From assembly GCF_027627455.1 (NCBI RefSeq), contig NZ_CP115483.1:496001-560000 (forward strand): a stretch of DNA of 64,000 bases. Direction: 5' to 3'. The notes under the pieces were generated by a model that was not told where the DNA came from, did no database searches, and was given only the letters and a program-made list of their open reading frames with translations. This document shows, piece by piece, positions 18,339 through 27,987 of this stretch; position 1 is the first letter of the stretch, and every line of letters begins with the position of its first letter. Made by a program: the position numbers and the translations under genes. This stretch comes from Sphingobacterium sp. SYP-B4668 (GTDB taxonomy: Bacteria; Bacteroidota; Bacteroidia; Sphingobacteriales; Sphingobacteriaceae).

Positions 18339-18758
18339 TTAAAATCTCTCGAATTGAGAAAAGAAGAAGTTACCTTCGATAGCAGCATTTTCATCTGAGT
18401 CAGAACCGTGCACAGCATTTGCATCAATAGATTTTGCATATTTGTTACGAATAGTTCCTTCAGCAGCTTCGGCCGGATTAGTTGCGCCTATAAGAGTACG
18501 AAAGTCTTCAACAGCGTTTTCTTTTTCCAAGATTGCCGCAACGATAGGGCCCGAAGTCATGAAGCTTACCAAGTCACCGTAGAAAGGACGCTCTTTGTGT
18601 ACAGCGTAGAAGTTTCCAGCTGACTCGTTAGTCAATTGAATGTATTTCAAAGCTACGATTTTGAAACCGCCTGAAATAATGTCGTTTAGGATTGCACCGA
18701 TATGACCATTTGCTACTGCATCTGGTTTGATCATGGTGAAAGTTCTGTTAGTTGCCAT
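18339..18758 (-). CDS. ndk: Nucleoside diphosphate kinase
   Basis: Transfers the gamma phosphate from NTPs to NDPs. The active-site His is H117 in NAVHGSDS, and [10 protein letters not shown] opens the protein as in the family. 139 aa is a normal length. The start is the ATG of MATNRTF; a longer frame upstream overlaps the promoter. The expected -7 element TACCTTTG lies 19 nt upstream. Confidence 0.97.
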   Translation of the reverse strand: MATNRTFTMIKPDAVANGHIGAILNDIISGGFKIVALKYIQLTNESAGNFYAVHKERPFYGDLVSFMTSGPIVAAILEKENAVEDFRTLIGATNPAEAAEGTIRNKYAKSIDANAVHGSDSDENAAIEGNFFFSQFERF

Positions 18759-18777
18759 TACAATTATAAAATTTTTG

Positions 18778-18785
18778 CAAAGGTA
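18778..18785 (-). promoter_or_regulatory. -7 element TACCTTTG for ndk
   Basis: Exact TAnnTTTG match on the minus strand, 19 nt before the ndk ATG. A TTG lies 15 bp upstream as a possible -33. Confidence 0.55.
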
Positions 18786-18879
18786 AGAAAAATTTGAAAA
18801 CAACCCATTGGCAATAATTTCCTTGTCAAATCAAATACACCTGCCCATCACAAGCTATGCAATACTCGATACTAATTCT

Positions 18880-18887
18880 TAACTTTG
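18880..18887 (+). promoter_or_regulatory. -7 element TAACTTTG abutting ispH
   Basis: Exact TAnnTTTG match ending only four bases before the ispH ATG, so the transcript would be leaderless or nearly so. The -33 element is not clear. Confidence 0.55.
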
Positions 18888-18891
18888 TCCT

Positions 18892-19740
18892 ATGGCTAAG
18901 AATCTGACTGTAACGATAGATAAGGATTCAGGGTTCTGCTTCGGTGTAGTGTATGCTATAGATATGGCCGAAGAGATTCTGGAAGAGGATGGTTATTTAT
19001 ACTGTCTAGGAGATATAGTACACAATGATGAAGAGGTCGCTAGACTAAAAGCTAAAGGTCTACGGATCATAAGCCATGAGGACTTGCCCAATCTCCAAAA
19101 TGAAAAGGTATTGATTCGTGCGCATGGAGAAGCGCCCGAAACGTACAAAATAGCCCTGAAGAACAATATCACCCTGATTGATGCCTCTTGTCCCGTTGTG
19201 CTGAAATTACAGAATCGGATAAAAACATCACATGACGATGATGAGAAAATTCTCATTTTTGGGAAACATGGGCACGCTGAGGTTATTGGCCTACAAGGAC
19301 AAACCAATAACGAGGCCTTGGTTTTTCAGGATATCAACGAGTTGGATCAGGTTGAACTACCATCCAGTTTCACCCTATATAGCCAAACCACCAAATCGGT
19401 AGATAAATTTTACGAGATTAAAGAAGAACTGATTAAGCGGGGCTACGATGTCAAAGCCAATGATACCATCTGTAGACAGGTATCCAATCGCTATGAAGAC
19501 TTAGGTGAATTTGCCCGTCAATATGATAAAATAGTATTCGTCTCCGGGAAAAAATCTTCCAATGGAAAGGTACTCTATGACGTTTGTTTAAAAGCTAATC
19601 CAAATAGTTACTTCATTTCTGGTGTCGATGAAATCGACCAAACGGTATTTTCGGAAGGCGATACTGTGGGTATCTGCGGCGCTACCTCTACTCCAATGTG
19701 GCTGATGAAGGATGTCCAAAAAGCACTGCAAGGTCTATAA
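18892..19740 (+). CDS. ispH: 4-hydroxy-3-methylbut-2-enyl diphosphate reductase
   Basis: Last step of the MEP isoprenoid pathway, making IPP and DMAPP with an iron-sulfur cluster. The three cluster cysteines are C16 (GFCFGV), C100 (DASCPVV) and C194 (DTICRQVSNR). HGHAEVIGLQGQ and the late GICGATSTP block match the family. 282 aa is a normal length. Upstream is a -7 element at leaderless distance; hemH follows on the same strand with its own promoter-like element. Confidence 0.97.
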   Translation: MAKNLTVTIDKDSGFCFGVVYAIDMAEEILEEDGYLYCLGDIVHNDEEVARLKAKGLRIISHEDLPNLQNEKVLIRAHGEAPETYKIALKNNITLIDASCPVVLKLQNRIKTSHDDDEKILIFGKHGHAEVIGLQGQTNNEALVFQDINELDQVELPSSFTLYSQTTKSVDKFYEIKEELIKRGYDVKANDTICRQVSNRYEDLGEFARQYDKIVFVSGKKSSNGKVLYDVCLKANPNSYFISGVDEIDQTVFSEGDTVGICGATSTPMWLMKDVQKALQGL

Positions 19741-19800
19741 ACTCTCGTCATGGGAGTTTCATATTCTTGGCACTCAAGACCGCTCGCCTATATTTATCTG

Positions 19801-19808
19801 TATTTTTG
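19801..19808 (+). promoter_or_regulatory. -7 element TATTTTTG abutting hemH
   Basis: Exact TAnnTTTG match ending six bases before the hemH ATG; a leaderless or very short leader is implied. Confidence 0.5.
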
Positions 19809-19814
19809 TAAGCT

Positions 19815-20849
19815 ATGACTAAAAAAGTAACCAAAGGAATTCTACTGGTTCAATTAGGGACACCTGATACGCCTAGTACTCCAGATGTTCGTAAATATTT
19901 AATTGAGTTTTTAATGGATGGGCGGGTGATGGATATTCCGTATATCAACCGTACATTATTGGTGAAAGGTATTATTGCGCCTACACGAGCACCAAAGTCG
20001 GCAAAAGTCTACGAAACAATATGGGACAAAGAAACCGGTTCGCCGCTCATGTACTATAGTCTGTTGCAAAAAGAACTACTTCAGCAAGAACTCGGGGATG
20101 ATTATCATGTAGAGTTGGCTATGCGCTATCAGAATCCATCTATTGAACAAGCACTTAAGAATATGGAAGGTATGCTATTAGATTCTATTCGTGTGATTCC
20201 GCTTTTTCCACAGTATGCATCTGCAACAACAGGGTCGGTAATTGATAGAGTCATGGAGCTGATGAGGACTTGGCAGTATTTTCCTGAAGTGAGCTTCGTA
20301 AATAGTTATTGTGATCATCCATTAATGATTGACGTAATTGCAGACAATGCCAAGATACATGATTTGACCAAATACGACCATTATTTATTCAGCTATCACG
20401 GTCTGCCCGTTAGACAGCTTGGTAAGGTCGATCCCAGCGGCCAATTAAACTGCCCTCAAAATGGATGTGAGTCCTGTCGGATGGAATCGAAGCCTTATTG
20501 CTATCTCTCACAGTGCTATGCAACTTCCAGGGCGATTGTCAACAAATTGGGCTTGAAGGAAGGTAGTTACACTGTCTGTTTTCAATCCCGTCTGGGTAAA
20601 ACGCCTTGGATACAACCCTACACCTCTGACGCTTTACATGATTTGGCAAAGAGAGGAATCAAAAAATTATTGGTATTTAGTCCAGCATTTGTGGCAGATT
20701 GTATCGAGACCTTGGATGAAATCAGTGTGGAGTATGCACATGAATTTAAAGCAGCCGGAGGCGAAGAGGTACAATTGGTTGAAAGCTTGAATGACAATCC
20801 AAAGTGGATTGAGACGCTGAAGAGCCTAGCCCTAAATAACAAAAACTAA
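19815..20849 (+). CDS. hemH: Ferrochelatase
   Basis: Inserts Fe2+ into protoporphyrin IX, the last step of haem synthesis. LVQLGTPDTPSTPDVRKYL opens the fold, FSYHGLPVRQLGK carries the catalytic His region, and CYATSRAIV, FQSRLGKTPWI and SPAFVADCIETLDEI match the family. The loop after the His holds four clustered cysteines (CPQNGCESC then PYC), a spacing that could ligate a [2Fe-2S] cluster as described for some bacterial ferrochelatases. 344 aa is normal. The metallophosphoesterase gene starts 11 bp after the stop. Confidence 0.96.
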   Translation: MTKKVTKGILLVQLGTPDTPSTPDVRKYLIEFLMDGRVMDIPYINRTLLVKGIIAPTRAPKSAKVYETIWDKETGSPLMYYSLLQKELLQQELGDDYHVELAMRYQNPSIEQALKNMEGMLLDSIRVIPLFPQYASATTGSVIDRVMELMRTWQYFPEVSFVNSYCDHPLMIDVIADNAKIHDLTKYDHYLFSYHGLPVRQLGKVDPSGQLNCPQNGCESCRMESKPYCYLSQCYATSRAIVNKLGLKEGSYTVCFQSRLGKTPWIQPYTSDALHDLAKRGIKKLLVFSPAFVADCIETLDEISVEYAHEFKAAGGEEVQLVESLNDNPKWIETLKSLALNNKN

Positions 20850-20860
20850 AACATGACTAG

Positions 20861-22138
20861 ATGTTAATTATTAATTCCATTATACTGTTTGTACTCGATT
20901 TTTATATTTTTTTCGCATTAAGAGCGACAAAAATTAGATTTGTACACAAAAAATGGTTCCCCTATCTATGGTGGACGTATTCTGCCCTATTGTTGACGGG
21001 TGTCTTTATCGGAATGAAATTCAATATTCCATTGATGTACCGGTCTATTATTTTAGTCGCATTTTTCTTGACTGCCACTTGCAAATTTTTCTTTTTCCTT
21101 ATTATCCTGATCGATGATATACGTAGGGGGGGAGTGTGGATAGCACGTTTGTTCAAACCGAGACGGAAGCATCAGTCAGTCGAATCTAAAATAGAAGAAT
21201 TAGAAGAGCCTTTACCAGAAAAGCCCGTAAAAGGGATTTCACGATCTGAATTTTTAATGAAGTCTGGAATAGTCATTGCTTCGCTACCCCTATTGCCATT
21301 GGGCTGGGGAGTAGTCTCTAGTGCATATGACTATAGAATCAGAAGAAAGAAATTATATCTTCCCGAATTGCCAGCGTCATTTCACGGTATGCGTATAGCA
21401 CAGATATCTGATGTCCATTCAGGCAGTTTTTACAACAAAAAAGCCGTATTGGGAGGAATAGAGATGATTCTCGGGGAAAAACCCGATGCAATATTTTTTA
21501 CCGGAGATCTTGTAAACAATGTGGCAAGCGAGATGCGTGATTATCAGGATATTTTTGCCAAATTGAAAGCTGATTTGGGGGTGTTTTCTACACTAGGTAA
21601 TCATGATTACGGAGATTATTATTACGGTAAGGAAGATTCTCCCGCCAAAAGGAAGAATCTAGCTGACGTAATAGATACGCATAAGGTAATGGGCTGGGAT
21701 CTTCTTATGGATGAAAATCGCACTCTTAAAGTCGACAAGGAAGAGATTTCTATTGTGGGTGTCCAGAATTGGGGTACAGGTAGATTTCCGAAGAAAGGAG
21801 ACTTGAAGAAAGCTCTTATGGGGACTGAAGACAAACCTGTCAAACTTTTGCTTTCACATGACCCTTCGCATTGGAGGGCCGAAGTCTTAGATACAGACAT
21901 CGATGTGATGTTTGCCGGACATACTCATGGGATGCAGTTTGGTGTCCGTACGGAAAACTTCCAATGGAGCCCTGCTAAGTATATCTACAAGGAATGGGCT
22001 GGTTTATACAAAGAGAAAAATAATAAACAATTGTATGTCAATGTGGGCTATGGCTTTTTAGGATATCCGGGCCGTGTAGGAATTTTGCCCGAGATTACGA
22101 TATTTGAACTTATAAAAGGTCCTAGGCCTCTAGTCTAA
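20861..22138 (+). CDS. Membrane-anchored calcineurin-like metallophosphoesterase
   Basis: N-terminal part with about three hydrophobic helices (residues 1-90) and a further hydrophobic stretch (~132-150), then a YkuE/YaeI-like phosphoesterase core: ISDVHSGSF (DxH), FTGDLVN (GD), LGNHDYG (GNHD), LSHDP and FAGHTHGMQFG (GHTH). The full metal-ligand set is present. Relatives act on lipid or nucleotide phosphates such as UDP-diacylglucosamine; the substrate here is not known. It is probably co-transcribed with hemH given the 11-bp spacing. Confidence 0.88.
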   Translation: MLIINSIILFVLDFYIFFALRATKIRFVHKKWFPYLWWTYSALLLTGVFIGMKFNIPLMYRSIILVAFFLTATCKFFFFLIILIDDIRRGGVWIARLFKPRRKHQSVESKIEELEEPLPEKPVKGISRSEFLMKSGIVIASLPLLPLGWGVVSSAYDYRIRRKKLYLPELPASFHGMRIAQISDVHSGSFYNKKAVLGGIEMILGEKPDAIFFTGDLVNNVASEMRDYQDIFAKLKADLGVFSTLGNHDYGDYYYGKEDSPAKRKNLADVIDTHKVMGWDLLMDENRTLKVDKEEISIVGVQNWGTGRFPKKGDLKKALMGTEDKPVKLLLSHDPSHWRAEVLDTDIDVMFAGHTHGMQFGVRTENFQWSPAKYIYKEWAGLYKEKNNKQLYVNVGYGFLGYPGRVGILPEITIFELIKGPRPLV

Positions 22139-22247
22139 CCCGTTCGATTAACGAGGCTAGAAGACTCTCCTTGTTATTTTAGACATAGAGAAGATATTCA
22201 GTGTCTAAAAACTTGGTAGGGGTGAATGGGAAATACAGATATTGAAT

Positions 22248-22274
22248 GATATGAGTCGGTTATCGACTCATATC
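22248..22274. terminator. Hairpin at the 3' end of mfd
   Basis: Perfect 11-bp inverted repeat (GATATGAGTCG) with a 5-nt loop between convergent genes. One arm overlaps the mfd stop region. It lacks a strong T-run. Confidence 0.6.
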
Positions 22275-25200
22275 TCTCAACAGTTCCAGTGCAGCACCTA
22301 CCGTATATATATTCTCAAACGCAATTCGTAACTGTCCCTTGATTTCTTTAAGATTGCAAATAGTCGGGTTGCGCTGTGCAAAAGCAATTACCTTTCCGAA
22401 TTGATCCGATTCATAATACGACGACTTAGGATTATTAACAAAGAATCCTTTCAAAGTATTTTTCTTGTAGGAAATTTTTTCAAGCCCTATCTGTTTCCCA
22501 AACCACTGTAGTCTGATTGTGTTAAAGAGTTCAAATACCTCGTGTGGAATAGGACCAAATCTATCCTCCATTGACTTTGCAAAGGACACTAACTGTTCTT
22601 CGTTTTCAATCTTAGACAGCTCCGTATATAGATTATAGCGTTCGGAGATATTGGTTACATATTCATCAGGAATCAGGACTTCCAGATCGGTGTCAATTTG
22701 TGTAAATGTGACATACTTACGCTCCTGCTCATCTGCGAATAATTCCGTGAATTCGTCTTCTTTCAATTCTTGGATAGCCTCATCAAGAATTTTATGGTAC
22801 ATCTCAAATCCGATTTCGGCAATGAAGCCGGATTGTTCGGCTCCAAGTAAATTTCCCGAACCCCGTATGTCTAAATCACGCATGGCAACATTGAATCCTG
22901 ATCCCAGTTCTGAGAATTCTTCTATAGCCGATAATCTTTTGTAGGCTTCAGGTGTCAAAGTGGACAGTGGCGGACTCAGTAGATAGCAGAAGGCCTTTTT
23001 ATTAGATCGACCAACTCGTCCACGCATTTGGTGAAGGTCACTCAAGCCAAACATGTGCGCATGATTGATAATAATAGTGTTGGCATTGGGTATGTCCAAG
23101 CCCGCTTCAATAATCGTTGTAGCTACCAATACATCATATTCATGATTGATGAATTTGAGCATCACATCTTCAAGGTCATCCCCCTCCAACTGCCCGTGTG
23201 CTACTCCAACACGCGATCCGGGCACGAGTTTTTGAATCATGGCCCCAAGTTGTTTCAGATCAGCTACCCTATTATGGATAAAGAATACCTGACCATTTCT
23301 ATCCAGTTCATAACTTACGGCTTCTTGAATCAAGGTTTCATTGAAAACGTGAAGCTCTGTTTGTACCGGTTGTCGATTGGGTGGTGGTGTAGATATGATA
23401 CTAAGGTCACGCGCGCCCATCAAGGAGAAGTGTAATGTTCGTGGTATAGGTGTTGCCGTCAGCGTTAGCGAGTCTACATTCGCACGCATCACCTTCAGTT
23501 TTTCCTTGACCGATACTCCGAATTTTTGCTCCTCATCGATAATCATCAATCCCAAGTCTTTGAATTTGACATCTTTACTCACCAGTCTATGGGTGCCGAT
23601 GATGATGTCTAACTTTCCTTCGGCCAGTCTAGCCAGGGTGTCTTTAATCTGTTTACTTGTCTTGAATCGGTTGATGTAATCAATATTGCAGGGTAGGCCC
23701 TCTAACCTTTCCGTAAATGTACGGTAATGTTGCAGTGCCAATATGGTGGTAGGGACTAGTATAGCGACCTGTTTACTATCAGCAACAGCTTTGAAAGCAG
23801 CCCGTACAGCAATCTCGGTCTTACCAAACCCCACATCTCCACAAATAAGTCTGTCCATCGGATGAGGTGACTCCATATCCTTCTTGACGTCAGTCGTTGC
23901 CTTTTCTTGGTCTGGTGTATCTTCGTAGATAAAGGACGCCTCTAATTCATTCTGTAGATAGGTGTCTGGGCTGAAGGCATTACCCGTCTGTGCCTTGCGT
24001 TTTGCATATAGCTGAATCAGATCTCGTGCTATATCTTTGACTTTCCGTTTTGTAGTTCTCTTTAGCTTGTCCCAAGCATCAGTCCCCAATTTATTCATTT
24101 TCGGAACTGTTCCTTCCTTTCCCGAATATTTGGAAATACGATTCAGCGAGTTGATGTTCACATACAGTAGGTCATTGTCCGCATATACTAGACGTATCAT
24201 CTCTTGCGACTTTCCATTGACATCTACCTTTTCGAGGCCGGCATACTTGCCAACTCCATGATCTATATGGGTAATATAATCTCCCGGTTTTAAATCCCGG
24301 AGTTCTTTGAGCGTAATGGCTTGCGTACGTTCATAACCCTTTTTGCGCTTATATTTGTAATAGCGGTCAAATATCTGATGATCTGTATAGCAGGCCAACT
24401 GCAATTCATCATCCCGGAAACCCTCTCGTAGTGCTTTATTGAGAGGTATGAAAGACACCCCTTTGTCCAAATCTTCTAGAATGCTATATATTCGCTCGAT
24501 TTGTTTGGGCGAATCCGAGAAAATTAAATTCTGGATACCTGCTTTTTCGTTCTCCTTGAAATTGTGGATGAGCAGGTTGAAGTCTTTATTGAAAGAAGGT
24601 TGAGGGTGTATGTCAAATTTTATAATCTCATCAGGCTTATAATAAAACTGCTTACCGAATTCTACAAGTGGAAAATCTTGAAGCATCGCACTGACAGTCC
24701 TCTCGTCCGTAAGCCCATAAGCTGGATTAATCCATTCCGGATTTTGCGTTCGTTCTTTTTCTGTAAGAGCTTTCCAGAATTGATCAGCCTTCTTATACCC
24801 ATCCTTAATGATATCCATCATGAACTGGACATCCTTGATCCAAATGACCGAATCGCTGTCTATATATTCCAGCAAAGAGATATTTTGAGTGGTAAGAAAT
24901 TTGGCTTGCACATTCGGGACTATTGTGACCTTATGTATCTTATGGACGGATAGCTGGTCTTCGATACTAAAGGTGCGGATACTCTCGATGTCATCTCCAA
25001 AAAACTCAATCCTATACGGAAGGTCATTGGAGAATGAAAAAATATCAACAATACCTCCTCGGATCGCAAATTGCCCAGGCTCATAAACAAAATCTACTCT
25101 TTCAAAATCGTACTCTGATAAGAATTCATTGATGAAGTCAATAGAAAGCTTGCTGTGTTGATTGATTTCAAGTGTGTTTTTTTGAAGGTCCTCCCTATTG

Positions 25201-25598
25201 ATTACTTTTTCGGCCACTGCCTCTGGGTAGGTGACCACCATTTTTGGGAGTTCAGAGGTATGGTTGAGTGCGCTTAATGTTTCAGCCCGTTGCAAGACGT
25301 GAGCGGCGTCCAATTGTGTGAAATCAAATGCTTTCCGGTAGGATGTGGGAAAGAATAAAATCTGTTTATCCAGAAGGCTCTCTAAGTCACTCAAAAAATA
25401 AGATGCTTCTTCATGGGTGGATAAGATAAATAAATACGGGCGTTCTTGTAGACAGTATGAAGAGGTCGCTACGACAGCATCTGACGCACCAATAAGACCT
25501 TTTAAATGAACTTTCGGATTTTTAGCTTGAATGGCTTTAGTCAAAGCTTGAGTATGTCCACTTTGACCATATTTATTTAATATTTCTTGAATTCCCAC
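22260..25598 (-). CDS. mfd: Transcription-repair coupling factor
   Basis: Removes stalled RNA polymerase and recruits UvrA. The N-terminal UvrB-like domains include EPGQFAIRGGIVDIFSF; the CarD-like RNAP-interacting domain begins near PGDYITHIDHGVGKY; the RecG-like translocase has Walker A GDVGFGKT (587-594), DEEQ (688-691) and motifs VI-like MRGRVGRS; and a C-terminal TRCF domain follows. 1112 aa fits Bacteroidota. The start is a GTG; a nearby upstream ATG is out of frame. Confidence 0.97.
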   Translation of the reverse strand: MGIQEILNKYGQSGHTQALTKAIQAKNPKVHLKGLIGASDAVVATSSYCLQERPYLFILSTHEEASYFLSDLESLLDKQILFFPTSYRKAFDFTQLDAAHVLQRAETLSALNHTSELPKMVVTYPEAVAEKVINREDLQKNTLEINQHSKLSIDFINEFLSEYDFERVDFVYEPGQFAIRGGIVDIFSFSNDLPYRIEFFGDDIESIRTFSIEDQLSVHKIHKVTIVPNVQAKFLTTQNISLLEYIDSDSVIWIKDVQFMMDIIKDGYKKADQFWKALTEKERTQNPEWINPAYGLTDERTVSAMLQDFPLVEFGKQFYYKPDEIIKFDIHPQPSFNKDFNLLIHNFKENEKAGIQNLIFSDSPKQIERIYSILEDLDKGVSFIPLNKALREGFRDDELQLACYTDHQIFDRYYKYKRKKGYERTQAITLKELRDLKPGDYITHIDHGVGKYAGLEKVDVNGKSQEMIRLVYADNDLLYVNINSLNRISKYSGKEGTVPKMNKLGTDAWDKLKRTTKRKVKDIARDLIQLYAKRKAQTGNAFSPDTYLQNELEASFIYEDTPDQEKATTDVKKDMESPHPMDRLICGDVGFGKTEIAVRAAFKAVADSKQVAILVPTTILALQHYRTFTERLEGLPCNIDYINRFKTSKQIKDTLARLAEGKLDIIIGTHRLVSKDVKFKDLGLMIIDEEQKFGVSVKEKLKVMRANVDSLTLTATPIPRTLHFSLMGARDLSIISTPPPNRQPVQTELHVFNETLIQEAVSYELDRNGQVFFIHNRVADLKQLGAMIQKLVPGSRVGVAHGQLEGDDLEDVMLKFINHEYDVLVATTIIEAGLDIPNANTIIINHAHMFGLSDLHQMRGRVGRSNKKAFCYLLSPPLSTLTPEAYKRLSAIEEFSELGSGFNVAMRDLDIRGSGNLLGAEQSGFIAEIGFEMYHKILDEAIQELKEDEFTELFADEQERKYVTFTQIDTDLEVLIPDEYVTNISERYNLYTELSKIENEEQLVSFAKSMEDRFGPIPHEVFELFNTIRLQWFGKQIGLEKISYKKNTLKGFFVNNPKSSYYESDQFGKVIAFAQRNPTICNLKEIKGQLRIAFENIYTVGAALELLRDMSR

Positions 25599-25749
25599 GC
25601 GTAAACATTTTTTTGGACTTTGCGAAGTTACTCAAAATGTGGGGGTCAAGCAATATTTATGCCCGCGAGATTGAGTTTTTACACCCCATTGCTAATCCCT
25701 TTTTTCTCATCCGTACGGTCATATACCCCTGATATATATATTGAGGAAG

Positions 25750-26331
25750 CTAGAGCTCGGTTTGGAGCTTGAGTTCTTTTATATAGGACTGCAAGGCATG
25801 TTGTGATGCAAAGTCGAGAATGATTTGTAGACGAGATTTGAAGTCGAATTGTAGATCCTCGTGTAGCTTGTCATACTTTCCCATCACATGCTTAATACGT
25901 CCAGCAATGTATTTATGAAGCTTGTGTGCCGACGATTGGTAGGAAGATTCGAAGAGCCGAGGGTAGTCCTTTAACGATCGCTCTAAAATATAAATGCGAA
26001 AATCCAATTCACTTACTTTGTCTTTTGTGACCTTTTCGTGCTCATTGACCATGCCACTAGCTTGTTTGATTAATCTGTTCAACCCGGTAAAGTTGCTAAA
26101 GTTAGGGCTGTTGTCTACTTGAGAGTGGCCTATATTAAAGACGTTGGAGAGTTGTTCCTTGAGTTTTTCTATCCTATTTTCAAGGTCGTACTCGTCTTCG
26201 AGTAATTGAAAGTGAAGTTGTTTGACCAGCATCTTATCTTTACTGATCAGACGGACCAAGAGTTTATCCTTTTCTTTTAGAGGAAGACCTAGGACGGCTT
26301 GTTTGAGTTCGGGATCTTGATGTAACGACAT
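25750..26331 (-). CDS. Hypothetical helical protein
   Basis: A 193-aa, highly charged, mostly helical protein with no signal peptide or membrane helix. Predicted coiled coil around residues 45-65 (LENRIEKLKEQL) and a C-terminal helical bundle (LHKYIAGRIKHVMGKYDKLHED). I do not recognise a named domain. It lies upstream of mfd on the same strand with a 151-bp gap. Normal codon use and a clean ATG start support a real gene. Confidence 0.7.
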   Translation of the reverse strand: MSLHQDPELKQAVLGLPLKEKDKLLVRLISKDKMLVKQLHFQLLEDEYDLENRIEKLKEQLSNVFNIGHSQVDNSPNFSNFTGLNRLIKQASGMVNEHEKVTKDKVSELDFRIYILERSLKDYPRLFESSYQSSAHKLHKYIAGRIKHVMGKYDKLHEDLQFDFKSRLQIILDFASQHALQSYIKELKLQTEL

Positions 26332-26438
26332 GTTTATAAAGATAGATATAATCGCAATATCGAATGGTACTTTTTATACATAAGTAAATAGTACCATTAA
26401 AAGATTGTTTAGCACCACTGTTGCAGTAATATTCGTGT

Positions 26439-26446
26439 TAACTTTG
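26439..26446 (+). promoter_or_regulatory. -7 element TAACTTTG before the AraC gene
   Basis: Exact TAnnTTTG match seven bases before the ATG, with a TTG 15 bp upstream. Confidence 0.5.
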
Positions 26447-26453
26447 TAACGTT

Positions 26454-27323
26454 ATGGCAATACATATCCCCGTTTTAGATCAATGTGTGCTTTCGCACAA
26501 TCATGAAGGAGTCCTTCTGGTAGAAGACTTGGCTTCTTATTTGGACCGAAACAGCCATCTTGAATTTCCACATCGGCATAATTTTTATCAGATGCTCTTG
26601 TTTACGAAAGGGGCAGGGACACACAGTATCGATTTCGAGAAATTTAAGATTACGCCCTGGCAGATTTATTTCATGCTCCCGGGACAGATACACCGCTGGG
26701 ATTTTGAAGGAGAGATGCAAGGTTATATTGTCAATTTTCAACCTGATTTCTTTAAGACTTTCCTGTTACGGCCGGATTTGCTCAATCAATTCCCATTTCT
26801 ATCTGGTATGGCCAAGGAACAAGTCTTTCAGATTCGGGAGCAACAGCAGGCTGACGTCCTATCAATCATGGGCCGGTTGATATCCAATAGGGATTTAGAT
26901 TTTTCAAGAGTAGGTCTTTTGTATCTGTTCAAAATATTAGACCAACAATTAGACCATGTCGAATCCGGGTCTGTTACGGATTACAACTATATGCTATTGC
27001 GAAATTTTCAAAACCTCATCGAGCATAACTACCAAACAATGCGGTTGCCCAAAGAATATGCAACCTTACTGTATATTACTCCTAATCATCTGAATGCTTT
27101 GTCCAAACAGTATTTGGGAGCATCTGCAGGCGAGATTATCCGCAATAGGGTACTACTCGAAGCAAAGCGTCTATTGGTTATTAAGGATTACTCCATTAGT
27201 ACAATAGCATACGAACTCAACTTTAATGATAATTCGTATTTCACCAAATTCTTTAAAAAGATTGAAGGGATTACACCGGAGGAGTTTAGAAGGAGATACG
27301 CATATAACGGTGCCGAGAGGTGA
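26454..27323 (+). CDS. AraC-family transcriptional regulator
   Basis: N-terminal cupin-like sensing domain (FPHRHNFYQMLLF with metal/ligand-type His residues, ITPWQIYFMLPGQIHRW) and a C-terminal double helix-turn-helix (residues ~190-285: YITPNHLNALSKQYLGASAG and LNFNDNSYFTKFFKKIEGIT). 289 aa is typical. The effector and targets are unknown. It probably acts nearby or on its own promoter; the next gene on the strand is the DUF983 protein. Confidence 0.93.
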   Translation: MAIHIPVLDQCVLSHNHEGVLLVEDLASYLDRNSHLEFPHRHNFYQMLLFTKGAGTHSIDFEKFKITPWQIYFMLPGQIHRWDFEGEMQGYIVNFQPDFFKTFLLRPDLLNQFPFLSGMAKEQVFQIREQQQADVLSIMGRLISNRDLDFSRVGLLYLFKILDQQLDHVESGSVTDYNYMLLRNFQNLIEHNYQTMRLPKEYATLLYITPNHLNALSKQYLGASAGEIIRNRVLLEAKRLLVIKDYSISTIAYELNFNDNSYFTKFFKKIEGITPEEFRRRYAYNGAER

Positions 27324-27437
27324 AAAAAATAAGTTGCAAGGTATGCTATCTGCGAACGTTCCTGTCGACAAAATCAGCCGCATGAAAAGAGCAGAACAAT
27401 CTAATAAAGCTCACGTATAAGTAAACAATTTATTCTG

Positions 27438-27833
27438 ATGGAAAATAAATATAAAATATCTGAATTTAAAAGCGCGTTGGACGGTAAATGTCCACGCTGC
27501 CGCAAAGGAGATTTATTTGCAGCCCCTCTCTTCAGTCTGAAGTCAAAGAAAATGCATCAAACCTGTCCAAATTGCGGATTGAAATTTGAAAAAGAACCTG
27601 GATATTTCTATGTCTCCATGTTTATCAGCTATGCTTTTAATGTGGCACAGTTGGTGACGGCTTGTGTAGCAACATATATTTTGACCGATAACCTTGAGTC
27701 GCCTTGGTTATACCTAGCAGTCTGTACGATCGTTTCTTTGTTAATGGCCCCATTCAATTATAGATATTCGAGGGTAGTATTGCTTTATTGGATGACGCCT
27801 GCTTTTAAATACAGGCCCGATTTGTATGGGTAA
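27438..27833 (+). CDS. DUF983 family membrane protein
   Basis: Short protein with an N-terminal zinc-ribbon-like pair (CPRCRKG and CPNCGLKF), the EPGYFYVSMF signature of DUF983, and two predicted transmembrane helices (~60-83 and ~90-110). Function of the family is not established; it is common in Bacteroidota and proteobacteria. Confidence 0.88.
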   Translation: MENKYKISEFKSALDGKCPRCRKGDLFAAPLFSLKSKKMHQTCPNCGLKFEKEPGYFYVSMFISYAFNVAQLVTACVATYILTDNLESPWLYLAVCTIVSLLMAPFNYRYSRVVLLYWMTPAFKYRPDLYG

Positions 27834-27987
27834 TCCGGCAATGGTTTATGTATTTAAAAAAATTTGAACTTAATTTCTTGTAAAAAACAGCTTTAATCTA
27901 TATTTAATTGATAATTTTGAGACGCTAATTGAATTTTTAATTTGCTCAGATGGGCAAGTATAAGTCGGTTCGTTAACTTCTTTGGGT

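Noticed and set aside
27226..27420. 64-codon frame overlapping the AraC gene end
   Set aside because: It overlaps conserved HTH coding sequence in another frame; no promoter and no recognisable protein.
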